Shown here: positions 1-10,560 of the stretch, piece after piece
How the letters are laid out: each line of letters begins with the position of its first letter
Position numbering within the stretch: position 1 is the first letter of the stretch
Origin: Ornithodoros turicata
Lineage: Eukaryota; Arthropoda; Arachnida; Ixodida; Argasidae
Reading direction: 5' to 3'
DNA length: 64,000 nucleotides
Assembly: GCF_037126465.1 (NCBI RefSeq)
Contig: NW_026999320.1
Span: 2,418,001 to 2,482,000 of the forward strand
The notes under the pieces: model-generated
Database searches by the model: none
What the model was told of the DNA's origin: nothing
What the model saw: the letters and a program-made list of their open reading frames with translations, nothing else
Program-made: the position numbers and the translations under genes

Positions 1-164
1 TCTATTCTATTCAAGATAACTGCATTGCGTAAGTAAACATCAAACGTGTCTGTCGTTCACATGTGACTAATTGCGACGCTTTCCAATACACTGGCGTGAA
101 AACAGTCTAGTTTGTCACAGATAATGAGGGTAGTAACCACTGATTCTTAAACCGTTGTTTACAG

Positions 165-3100
165 CAAATAAAGATTTCCTCCTGGACGAGTTAGAAGAAA
201 AAATTCGCGGCAGCAATGGGAAAGCTGGAAGGGAAAAGGTGAGTCCGCTGTAAAATGCCATGAAGGTGGGCATGGCCGCCGTCTTCCTTTGGTGCGCTTT
301 CGAGCACTCGAAACCTGAGTTGGGTAGAATTTGGTAAAATAAATACACCAGTTTACGATATATATATCTTTTGTACGCAGTAGCTAGCGTTACAACGACT
401 TGAAAATTGTCGTAGCTTTAACTGTCACTTAAAGCTACAACTACTGTACAGGGACAATTCATTTTGGCCATGTTGCTTGGCGTGCTGTCCTGTGTTTCCA
501 CGCAGCTCTTTTTCACCCTTTGCCATGATTTTTTTTTTCATTTTTCCACATTTGTCTTTGCATCTTTTCACGTGAGGTGTGTCATATCACACCGGGGCTA
601 GGTTGGCCATAAGATCAGCGCACGATAGGTTATGAACAACAATTTAGTTCAGATTTTTATCACTGTAGGATTTTTGTAATTGCAAGTCATGTGATTCTCT
701 CAAATTTCGCTTTTTACTCCACATGTGCAAATGTGCTACATAAACTATAAGGGAAACAGTTGAGAAGGCAACAAGAGTTGAACCCAGGAACTTGCAGCAT
801 AAAACAAGTACACTAACTGCACTATGTGAACCACTCTTTGGAAGCTGTGAATCTATGTTGTCCTAAGCATGTGCTTGTTCATCTCGTCATTGCTCAATTG
901 TAGAGGTTCTTGGCCAAATTATTGCAGCCCAATATTTCAGTGCTTTCACACAGAATCAGCGTACAGAGCAACGCAGCCAAAATGGATTGTCGCCCCTCTA
1001 CAGTTGTTCGAAATTTAACTGGCAGCTGGGGTTATGGTTGTTGTAACCTTAGCCACTCCAATCTTTTATTTCGTCATTTGCTTGTCTGGGGTCTTGTTGT
1101 CTTGGGTCGTCAGTAAATATAAATTTTGTCTCTTGGCTTTCTCACTTTTACTGGTTATGTTCATTGTATGTCCAGACGAAAGGAAAGAAGCAGGCCAGTG
1201 CCAGCCAAGCCAGACAGCTGTTGCAAGACATTGGGAATGCGAATCCCAGCCAGTCCAGTCCACTGGAAGAGAGGAATGCACAGCTCAAGAAGGAAGTGTC
1301 CAAACTGAAGCGGAGGGTAGAAGCCCTACAAGACGAGCTAGAAAAGCATAGAGGTAATGCCTTCATTTTGTCACATTGATTAGTGAACATCAGATGTCTG
1401 GCCACAAAGGCTGTCCTTTGTACATTCCAGAAGCCTCTGAAAAGTTGAGTTCCCCCCTTTTTTTTTTAATTACCGGGAATTCATGACAGACCACGTGGGT
1501 GCATCGGCAGCATTTTCGTATCTGGATATGCTGCGGGGTAAAAAAATGAAACAAACTAACTTGCATAAATCAATTAATTAGATGTCAAATGCAGTGTGCC
1601 TTGTGTTGAAATTTTGGAGCACGTTAATGCACCCTCTGCTGGGCAAATATAATCAACATACTCGCTCAGTTGTCGCTCATGATCATGGCGACTTAAAACC
1701 ACGACCGGCGGGGGGGGGAGGGATGGATGGCGCTTATTCTTACTGTATGGGCCAACTGCACACCGTGACCACCTTCTGCCATGACAGGCAGTGCGTTTGA
1801 ACCATTTGCTCTAATTTAATTCGTGCCGACAAAACAGGGCAATAGTGATGCATGGGTAAACATGCACGAAGACGACATTCCAATAAGGAGCTATTCTGTG
1901 ATGTAGTTGCAGGCAGTGACAGTTGCCAGGCAAGTAGGTTTCATTACAGGATGCTGCTTCCTTGCTGCTGTTCGCACGACCAGCGGAGTAGTACAAACGA
2001 CCTGACTGAGCTCATTCTTGTTGTTTCTTGAGGTGAACACTACTATGGGCATGTTCTCATAATTTGTGGCTTCACATCAGGAGAAAATATGATGTGCTAT
2101 GCCGCAATGGTTGGTCTGTGAATCATTTCTGTGCGCGTGGATAATTTTTTTAAAGGAGCAGCCTGGACCACCAATTCCAAACTCAGGTGCCGTCATATGT
2201 ATGTATGCCCTCAAGTCTTTAGGTTTTATTTTTTCAAATTTGGGGGCTCAAAATTGGGTCAATAAATTTGTGTCAAAAGTTCATGCAAATTCATGCAGAA
2301 AAATTGCCATCAGACTGAATTCGGGCTTTATTGTAGAATAAATGTTTGTTCTATCGTTTATCCAGAGTGTCAGAAGTATCAGAAGTAGAGGTCAGACCCG
2401 TGGGCGTCGGCATCTTTTATTTTAATGCCTTGGTGTTCATTGCTGTGCATGAGGCTAATGGGAAACTTTTTTACTGTTCCTGTTTAATTTTCTATTAGAA
2501 CTAGACAATCACCTAAGGAAAGCGAGAAAGCTCATCAACACCTTGGTGAGCTCCGAACGACAAACTGGGAGTGCGAACAGTGCGAACGTCAACACAAGTG
2601 AAGGCCTGGGAGAGCCTCGGCCGTGGAACACAGCAGCAAGCAGCCTGGCAGACATTTCCCGGTCTCAGGGGCTGCACTGTGACACTGAGAACATTCCTCC
2701 TCCCAGTACGTGCAGAAGTGGACCGCCTGCTGTAGAGAGTGGATCTGGGAGCAACAAGGGTCTCTTGTACAACAGGGACAGTGAGGGGGTCTGTATACAA
2801 TTCTCTAATGCAGTAGTGCTTATAGAGCTGAATGTTAAACTTCTGTAGTCGGTTGTTGAATCAAGGGTTTATGTTCATGCGTACTTGTTTTCATCTTGTG
2901 TTCTAGGTTGAAGAACTTCTCAAAGGGAGTGGTGTTTACGTCCCCATTGGTACAGTGCACGGTGCATCACTGGCGCGCACTTCAACATCACTAGCGCGAA
3001 GCCTGCTTCGTCAGGTATATGAGGAACAGTACATGTTGGCGTGTTCTGTAAAAGGACTGCCAGCAAAAGGAGTGGGGAAAAGGGACGAGACTCGGCCAGG

Positions 3101-4106
3101 ACTCAACCCCAAGGGCCTCTCGGCCATTCTTGGTAAGTGTTTTACGTGACTTTGTTTGGCTTACCTAAGAAACGTGTCTCTACAAATACTTGGCATATGA
3201 ACAACAGGTCATGTGCTTTTCGTTTATTTTTTCATAATTCAAACAAATTTGCTTGATATTAGTGTTACCTACCTCATGGCCAACCAGATAATACATTTAC
3301 AAACTTTACTGTAATAACTGGACACAGGAGTATGCACAAATAATATGTGCTTATATTATCTTATAATTGTGATGGGTGCTCGACGTGTAAAAATAATCCT
3401 GAGTAATGGGTAAAAGTATCATGAACATCGGAAAAAGATGACCTGACAGCGTTCTGATGTTGCAGCTTTTAGCCATTGTGTACCAGCTATTTGATTTCAC
3501 TTAAATTGAATATTTTCACCAGTTCGAAATAGCTGAGTGAACTGACATAACTTTGCCGAATTGAAAGCCGCGTGGTTTGCTTGACAAATTTTTCCGTTTG
3601 ATGTAGGAGATTGAATTTAGTTCCAATAAAGGTGAAATGAAACTGCTAGCACAGAGTGGGGGAAAAGGCCTTTAGAACAAAATAGCACACACAGGTCGAG
3701 GAGAAATCCAGCGATCCGATAGCACACAGGAGAGAAAGCCCCAGTGGAGAGCGGCCGATATTTCGAACAGAAACTGTTCTTCTGGGTACCGTCCTCTCCA
3801 CTGAGGCTTTCTGTCATTTTGTTTAGCACATAGTTTTCTAATGCGTGATACATATCGAATGCAAAATTTGACCCACACTGGGACGCCTGTATGTTGCAGT
3901 ATATGTTTGGCAACAGTCAGTGGCTAATTAACTCTGCAAACCTGTTGTTGCTGTTATTGGAATTGTATCAATAGTCCCTGTGTTCCACATTTCTTTATTT
4001 TCCAGAATTTACAAAGCAGACTGCACAAGCCAGGGGCCTGGAATATTGTGAGCAAAAACTCATAAAATCCCTTGGAACACTCATTTCTGAAATGCGCAAT
4101 AAATAG
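165..4106 (+). CDS. BEN-domain protein, 3' part (five exons)
   Basis: I see five exons with compatible phases: 165-238, 1176-1353, 2499-2545, 2907-3132 and 4006-4106. All have AG acceptors and GT donors (GTGAGT, GTAATG, GTGAGC, GTAAGT), and the gene ends at TAG 4104-4106. The first two exons give an acidic/basic helix (DFLLDELEEKIRG) and a leucine-zipper-like coiled coil (LKKEVSKLKRRVEALQDELEKH). Exon 2907-3132 is the BEN core (GSGVYVPIGTVHGASLA, then SLARSLLRQVYEEQYMLACS and GLNPKGLSAIL). The last exon supplies the closing helices (EYCEQKLIKSLGTLISEM). BEN domains bind DNA or mediate protein contacts in chromatin and transcription, so a nuclear role is inferred. The 5' end lies outside the window. 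An AATAAA overlaps the last codons. The reading frame stays open for about 300 nt past donor 2546, but GTGAGC with an in-phase join to VEELLKGSG favours splicing there. No break is seen. Confidence 0.8.
3734..3812. repeat. short hairpin in the last BEN intron
   Basis: The arm at 3734-3752 (GAAAGCCCCAGTGGAGAG) is nearly the reverse complement of 3794-3812 (CTCTCCACTGAGGCTTTC). It could be the remnant of a small inverted-repeat element. No other function is visible. Confidence 0.5.
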
Positions 4107-4194
4107 ATGGCATCCCCATTTCACATGACTCTGTTTCTGCATTGCTGTCCTAGCGTTATTTATAGCCTGATCAAGTGACATGCAACAGTATCTG

Positions 4195-4360
4195 GGCAGA
4201 TCAGGCCAGATCCAGTTGAGTGTCAGATCAGGCCAGTTCCACCATGATGTCAGATCTTCCCAGATCTGGCCTGAACACAGATCTGGCCAGATATGCCCAA
4301 TTTCAGATCTGACCTGAACACCACTTTCCAGATCTGGCCAGATCTGGCATTTTCGTAAGG
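4195..4360. repeat. palindromic-word block, word CCAGATCTGG
   Basis: About 165 bp built almost entirely of variants of CAGATCTGGCC and its reverse complement, for example CCAGATCTGGCCAGATCTGG near 4330-4349. The right edge reads GGCATTTTCGTAAGGGA, a motif also found at the edge of the unrelated-word block at 20.5-20.7 kb. It directly abuts the broken Gypsy fragment. It probably belongs to a non-autonomous repeat. Confidence 0.7.
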
Positions 4361-4365
4361 GAGTG

Positions 4366-5000
4366 ATCAGCGGAAAAGCCTTCCTGTCGGTTTTTTTATG
4401 GTCTTCAGCGACTTGAGTGCTGCGGGGTCTGTCACTACACGGAAACGGTGTCCGTGAAGGTAGTAATGCCATTTGTCAATAGCGTCGACTATAGCCAGGC
4501 ACTCCAGTTCCGTGATGGCAAAGCTCTTTTCATGGTCATGAAGCTTGCGGGAGTGAAAGGCCACAGGATGTTCAAGGTTGTCGTCGCCTATCTGTTTTAG
4601 TACTGCTGCAATGCCTTCGTTGCAGGCGTCATAATAGATTGTACAGGGCTCGGGCGGGTCGTGAATTACCAATATCGGTCGTATCACCAAAGCACCTTTG
4701 AAGCGCTCGAATGAAGCAGCACAGTCTGACGTCCAATTCGATTTAGCACCTTTCTTCAAAAGCTTCGTTAGAGGTAAGGCTGTTTGTGTAAATTTATCGA
4801 TGTACCTCCGATAGACGTTTCCAGCGCGAAGGAATCGTTGAACGTCTGTGACGTTCCTCGGTGTTGGGTACCGTGTGATTGCGGTAACGTTCTCAGTTCG
4901 TGGTTGCAGCTTATCCGCGCAAATGGTATACCCAAGGAAGTCGATACTTGTAGTGGCAAATTTGCATTTATTCCTTTTGACCCAGGTAACACATGGTGAG
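4366..5000 (-). mobile_element. Ty3/Gypsy pol fragment (RT thumb and RNase H)
   Basis: One open minus-strand frame runs from about 4,995 down to a stop near 4,367. In order it holds the end of reverse transcriptase (DFLGYTICADKLQP, RFLRAGNVYRRYIDKFT) and the RT-linked RNase H (IYYDACNEGIAAVLKQ, HPVAFHSRKLHDHEKSFAIT, ELECLAIVDAIDKWHYYLHG, FRVVTDPAALKSLKTIKKPT). This is the standard order in Gypsy pol. Gag, protease, integrase and LTRs are absent, and the frame stops right after the PTGRL motif where the CAGATCTGG block begins. It is a dead internal fragment. Confidence 0.85.
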
Positions 5001-5004
5001 ACAG

Positions 5005-5185
5005 TAGACGTCTAAACACTGTCTAAAGTTAGGGATAGGTGCAAATTTATACGACTACTAGACCTCTATAATGGTAGGCATTATATAGACATCTACATAA
5101 AGTGGTCTTTAAGATATCTAGGAGATGTTCCACAATAGACGTCTACTTTTTGATATCTAATAGCATGCCATTTGTAGACCACTGC
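5005..5185. repeat. palindromic-word block, word TAGACGTCTA
   Basis: The stretch contains TAGACGTCTA twice plus TAGACATCTA, TAGACCTCTA and AGATATCTA variants, mostly self-complementary. It is organised like the block at 4.2 kb but uses a different word. No coding potential is seen. Confidence 0.55.
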
Positions 5186-5561
5186 ATCCTGCAGATGTTC
5201 GTTGCACTGTGCGGTTTTGTCATTCACATTTCACTAGAAGAATGAATCAGCAAAGTAAAAAGGTCAATTGCAGATAATTTTGTAATGTACTATAAGTCAC
5301 CACTTTTACACATTAGGTTGGCTGGAGGCATGAACAGAAATATCACAACTTTATGGTCTGGTTTTAATTCCGCTTTTCTCATATTCTCAAATCTTCCATT
5401 CAAGTAAAGTTTTCAAGAAGGTATGAAAAGTCACAAAAGCAGACAACTTCTCGTAAAAGACGCAAAGATACAATGAAGCAGCTTATGGCTCTGACACAGA
5501 ACATGCTATGAAAAACAGGGAAAGAACCGTGCATGCATATCAAGGGGTGGTCGATACTTGT

Positions 5562-8500
5562 AGCTGGGCCATTCCACACAAAGTGATCGACAGGTGCCGT
5601 TCGACCCTCCCCCTTTTATGGGATTTTTTTTTTTTGTGGTTCCTTATGACTCCGAAAGCAACAGAACATTTGTCTTTTCTAACGAAATTGACATTTATGG
5701 GGTACAGAGCCTCCCAAAGATGCAGTGCTTTGCGAAAACCTGTGTCGGCTTAAGCAGGTATTGCGGCTCACGTAAAGCACGGAGCAGGTTAAAAACCGTC
5801 TTATTTGATAGTGCATGGAGAGTTCATTTTATGGTATGTAAGCAATTCTGACCATCGCACTCGACGGGCTCGACGCTTGTAGCGGTACGAAGTTTGCAAA
5901 GTTTGTGTTTACCAATTTTTTTGCAATATAAAATTTTAGAATTTCTTCCATTTTTTTTTTTTATAGCATCTGTGTTGCACTATCAACACAAAAAAATCCA
6001 ACGCAGCCGCTGCACTGTAAGCCGCAGTATAAAATCGGGAAGTTGTAAGAATTCGACAAAATGCACATTCTTGACCGAAAAATTTGGTGCGAGGAGGTCG
6101 GTATAGAAGCGTGATCAAGGTGTCATTCGATGCAGCGTCTTCCTAGCAAGACGTACCAAAAAAATCTCAGAGGTACTTTTTGTTAAACTCAAATAATTTT
6201 TTAATTGAAGGCAACTTCGCAAACGTGTATGAGCGCTGCGGCGCAGCGTACCGAATGTACAACTGAGCGGGTCACTCACAAAACACTAGACGGAAAGAAA
6301 ACACTAGTCCGTCGCATTATTGAAGAGCAAATAACGGTTGCAAACACGTGTTTGCCTCCTTCTAGACCCGACGGTTGTGCAGTACCCTCCGAACACAAGC
6401 GGGGAATGCTTTCACCAGTAAGTTCCTTGGATGTGCCATTGTTCCTTTCACTTTTTTTTTTTTTTTGCATGTGTGTGTTACCTCATACCAGAATTGGGAG
6501 GAGAACCTTTTAGCTGTGCGCTCCTCTTGCACGTATATAAAATTTACTTAGTAGCTGTGACGTACGATCTTTTCGCTTTGTGAGCCAACAGTTGAGACGT
6601 ACGTATAAGAGAAAAGTCAGTCACGGTTTCTATCACTTTTGATATCGGATACGCTATTTCCGTGCATTTCTGTTGTGTACAAAGCTATGATACTGGGTTA
6701 ATCATGTCAGATATAACGTTTCTTTGGTAGTCATCTTTCATACGGGAGATGGTTATTTCAGAGAAACGTGGGCGAGCGTACGAGTATAGGCACATTTCTA
6801 CTGCTTGCCGTGTGAGGTCTAGTGTGTAAGCCTGACCTTAAAAATGACTTCAGCGAGATCTGGGACTTTTCTTCTTGTTCCTTCGACTCTGATAACTGCC
6901 TGCTACGCCATGAAACAACGGTAACAAGGGGTTAAGTTTGCGGTTTTTTGTGAGTTGAACTGCGAACGTCAAGATCTAAGCCAAGGAAGAAGTCGAAAAG
7001 TCCGAGATCTCCCTGCAGTCATTTTTAAGGTCTTGCTTATACACTAGTGTCTTCACAAGGCAAGCAGTATAAATGTGCATGTCCTCGTACGTTCACCCAT
7101 GTTTCTCTGAAATAACCATCCCCGGTACCCAAGCAGCACAATGTACTGAAAGTCGAGTGCAATAGGGATGGACGGTATGTGTCTTATCAACGTTCTTTAG
7201 TTTCAGGAGTCTGCTCAAGGTCTTCCACCTACCGCTCCACCCCTATTGCACCCGACTTCCAGTACATTGTGCTGCTTGGGTATGCAAGACGACTATGAAA
7301 GAAACGTTAGACCTGACCTGAATAACACAGTACGTGTATCACAGCTCTGTACACAACAGAAATGCCCGGCTTATCCGCTAACGAAAGTGATAGCACCCGT
7401 GACTGGCAAAATTTTCTCTTATACTTACATCTCAACTGTTAACGCACAAAGAGAAAAGATCGTACATCACAGCTACTAAGTACGTTTTATATGCGTGCAA
7501 GAGGAGTGGACAGCTAAAGGAATATGTTTCCAATACTGAAATGAGTTAACATGCACATGAACAAAAAAATGAAAGGGACCATACCAGGAACTTACTGGTT
7601 AAAACATTCCCCGCTTGTGTTCGGTGAAGGCAGTATACTTGATAACTGTTCATGTCCTGATTACTCTACTTATGTCAACGACTCGACTGACGGATGCCGG
7701 ATGCCACACGACCAAAAATCAACCATATGGTACCATGAAACCTGAATGGTCCCGTATCTCCGTGTCTTTACTTATCTCTTACTTACCACTACCGCGCGCT
7801 GACTACACGTTTTTTCAGAGCGCAAGATGGTCAGCTTGATGAGAGCTCACTGCACAATCGTCGGGTCTTGAAGGAGGCAAACACGTGTTTGCAACCGTTA
7901 TTTGCTCTTCAATAATGCGACTGCCTAGTGTTGTCTTTCCGTCTAGTGTTTTGTGAGTGACCCGCTCAGTTGGTATGACCCGCTCAAAATTCGGTACGCT
8001 ACGCCGCAGCGCTCATACACGTTTGCGAAGTTGCCTTCAATTAAAAAATTATTTGAGTTTAACAAAAAGTACCTCTGAGATTTTTTGGTACGTCTTGCTA
8101 GGAAGACGCTGCATCGAATGACACCTTGGTCACGCTTCTATAGCGACCTCCTCACACCGAATTTTTCGGTCAAGAATGTGCATTTTGTCGAATTTTTACA
8201 ACTTCCCGGTTTTTTCCTGTGACTTACGGTGCAGCGGCGGGGTTAGATTTTTTGTGTTGATAGCACAACACCGAGGCTATATGAGAAAAAAATTATGAGA
8301 AGAAATTCTAAAATTTTACAATGCAAAAAAAATTGGTAAACTTGCACAAACTTTGCAAATTTCGTGCCCGCTACCAGCGTCGAGCCCGTCGAGTGCGATG
8401 ATCAAAATTGCTTACATACCATAAAATGAACTCTCCATGCACTATCAAATAAGACGGTTTTTAACGTGCTCCGTGCCTTACGTGGGCCGGAATACCTGCT

Positions 8501-8692
8501 TAAGCCGACATAGGTTTTCGCAAAGCACTGAATCTTTGAGGGGCTCTGCACCCTATAAATTTTAATTTCGTTAGAAAAGACAAATGTTCTGTTGCTTTCG
8601 GAGTCATAAGGAACCACCAAAATTCACATAAAATTCTAGGGGGGGGGGGTCGAGCGGCACCTCTGGATCACTTCGTGTGTAATGGCCCAGCT
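5562..8692. mobile_element. 3.1-kb fold-back element with about 1.2-kb imperfect arms
   Basis: The left arm from 5562 (AGCTGGGCCATTCCACAC) recurs in reverse complement ending at 8692. The same peptide-like frames (DSESNRTFVFSNEI, SAWRVHFMVCKQF) appear at 5655-5850 (+) and 8402-8605 (-), so they are repeat-borne and not genes. Matching pairs continue inward, for example the GTCTAGTGTTTTGTGAGTGA region at 7940-7960 against 6275-6300. The centre holds nested hairpins: about 6745-6905 against 6965-7122, and 7133-7175 against 7235-7278. AGCT occurs just inside or outside both ends and may be a 4-bp duplication. No transposase is seen. Confidence 0.8.
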
Positions 8693-8909
8693 GAAGTAGT
8701 TTGTGCAGAAGATGATGGTTTGTAGGTGCTGCATACACTGAAAATGTACAAAAGGGAGTAATCCATATTTATTTTGGCAGGAAAGGTCAGCCAGAACAGA
8801 GGTCAAATCAGTCAGAGGTCGGGAACATAGCTTAACGTTCTTTGAAGAACAAAAGCTGGCACGAAGTACTGCGCTGAAAAAATGCCTTGCTAATGCAACT
8901 ATATATAAA

Positions 8910-9243
8910 TAGGGCCCTGTGTTTTCGGGATTTTTTTTGAAAATCAGGGTAAAAATCTGGCTTTATTTCAGGAGGCGTAAAACAGGCTAAAATCGGGCAG
9001 TATGGGGTGGAAAACTAGATTCTCGGGTGAACATGAGATGCACTCGAATAGCTATGCTGAACGTGAACAGCTATGCTGAGTGTCCAATGCTTAGCATTTT
9101 CCAGTGCCCGTATTGTGACTGATTTGGCACTTCACAAGTTAATTTCCGGGGCTTTTGGGGCTTTATCCTATGTGATTATGATGCAAATCGGGAGGGGGTA
9201 AAAACGGGTTTTACCAGATTTTACCCTAAAATGCAGGGCCTTA
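8910..9243. mobile_element. short TIR element (hAT-like MITE)
   Basis: The ends are TAGGGCCCTGTGTTTTCGG and, in reverse complement, TAAGGCCCTGCATTTTAGG. The interior has many GGG(T)AAAA / TTTTACCC words. An 8-bp duplication is not clear (TATATAAA against TGCATAAG). It is non-coding. Confidence 0.55.
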
Positions 9244-9279
9244 TGCATAAGCAAGCCTCTACAAAGCAAATATATATTA

Positions 9280-9530
9280 GTATACGAAGCAGTTCTTGCA
9301 CATATCTATTTTGTTCCATGTACAAATTATAGGTGCAGAGTGTCAAAATTGCAACGTGGAGGGAGAGAAAATCCTTACTGTACCGATCTTTCAGCAGACC
9401 TCTGGTAGCAACGGGGCCAGTGTAAGGATAAAGAGCCGGAATTCTGTTGGTTCCCATCTGTGCAATACTGAGGTTATGAGGTTTTCTTGCAAACTCTAAG
9501 CACACAGCATTTTCCAAGCTTGACGATCTG
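9280..9530 (-). pseudogene. EnSpm-like transposase fragment
   Basis: The translated minus strand carries CLEFARKPHNL, YTGPVATRGLLKDRYSKDF and LSLHVAILTLCTYNLYMEQN. These line up with CSEFARKPRSL, YTGTVVTRGLLGNSYEAHV and LSLHVAISILCNQNLCMEQN in the larger pseudogene near 21.3 kb. Only about 75 residues are preserved. It is a relic, with no start, termini or neighbouring domains. Confidence 0.65.
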
Positions 9531-9540
9531 TCGGAGAGTC

Positions 9541-10390
9541 CTTGAAAGTCACAACTAAACTGTATGATATTCTCACAATCTCAAATTTATATAACTTATA
9601 GCATAAGGTTCCTCACAATAAATATTGCAGTCTCCATTATTTTGGCAAAAGTAGCTTACTAGAATTTCACAAAGTATTTGTGGTATTGCAAAATTATGGT
9701 TGTCAAAGCATGTGAACTCACATAAAGGGGACGTAAAATGAGGCTGGATGCTTTGAACAGGTCATACAATCCTGTAGAAATTGCTAGAGTTTGGAAATTT
9801 GACCTTGCATTTTAGATGGGGACTAGAACAGACAAGTAGAAGGCTGGAAGTTTGACCTCACTTAGCTCTGGTTGGTTAGCATCACTAATCAGTTACCTCT
9901 TACTCCGGACATCACATGCCCCTTCCTCCCCCATGACAGAATATATGTAAAAACTTGCGTTACAGCTTCAACTATACACCCACTTGGTGCAGGAGCAGGG
10001 CGAGTGGCGACGGCCTTGAATCACAGCTTGTGATCCTCATGGTGTGTCGGTGCGTGGGATGCCCACAGAAGCTGAAGAATAAGATGCGGCAGACAACCTA
10101 AAAATTTTAACCACTACTTCACGTTAACTGTCACTACAGAAAACTACTTGAACCTAATGAAACTACTCGAACTATAGCTACTCGAACCTTATGAGTGGTG
10201 GTTGCGATTCCGTGCACATAGCTTAAAACTATCATTTTAATCTATTGTGACACCGCTGCCTCGAAATCATCTCACAGTTACGCTCTCTAACATTTCTTGC
10301 TGCTGTATGATTGTGCATTTTGAGTAAGAGACCCGTGCAGTATCCGGTCCACCGTGGAATACAATGTCGGTGAGACACTTTCGAGGGTGG
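9541..10390. other. no recognisable feature
   Basis: I see no supported exon, inverted repeat or RNA gene here. The sequence is AT-rich with many stops in all frames. Confidence 0.5.
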
Positions 10391-10395
10391 CTGAA

Positions 10396-10560
10396 CCAGT
10401 AACTTCGTAGCTCAGTCGGTAACGTGCTGGCTTGCTCAGCCGAAGATCGCGGGTTCGATCCCGCTTGAGGGCAGTAGCAATGTGGGGGTAAGCATTGCTT
10501 CCAGCACCGTGTGTCGGATATTTCCGGAGCACGTCAAATGAACCCCAGGTGGTCGAAATT
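10396..10560 (+). mobile_element. tRNA-derived SINE (Ruka-like)
   Basis: The stretch contains an A box (TAGCTCAGTCGG, 10408-10419) and a B box (GGTTCGATCCC, 10452-10462) spaced as in a tRNA, with a GCT anticodon position consistent with a tRNA-Ser origin. The acceptor stem does not pair, so it is not a working tRNA. The tail has AACCCCAGGTGGTCGAAATT, the 3' motif I associate with tick Ruka-type SINEs. The last 50 bp lie inside the first tandem 1.9-kb unit, so copies of the SINE tail also recur near 12,460 and 14,370. Confidence 0.7.

Noticed and set aside
2546..2848. Extension of the BEN exon past 2545
   Set aside because: Although open, it meets no donor in the needed phase, whereas GTGAGC at 2546 joins in phase to the BEN core.
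5594..5851. Conserved 85-codon frame also present at 8402-8620 on the other strand
   Set aside because: Conservation is explained by the two arms of the fold-back element.
10401..10476. tRNA-Ser gene
   Set aside because: The A and B boxes are present but the acceptor stem does not pair and a SINE tail follows.
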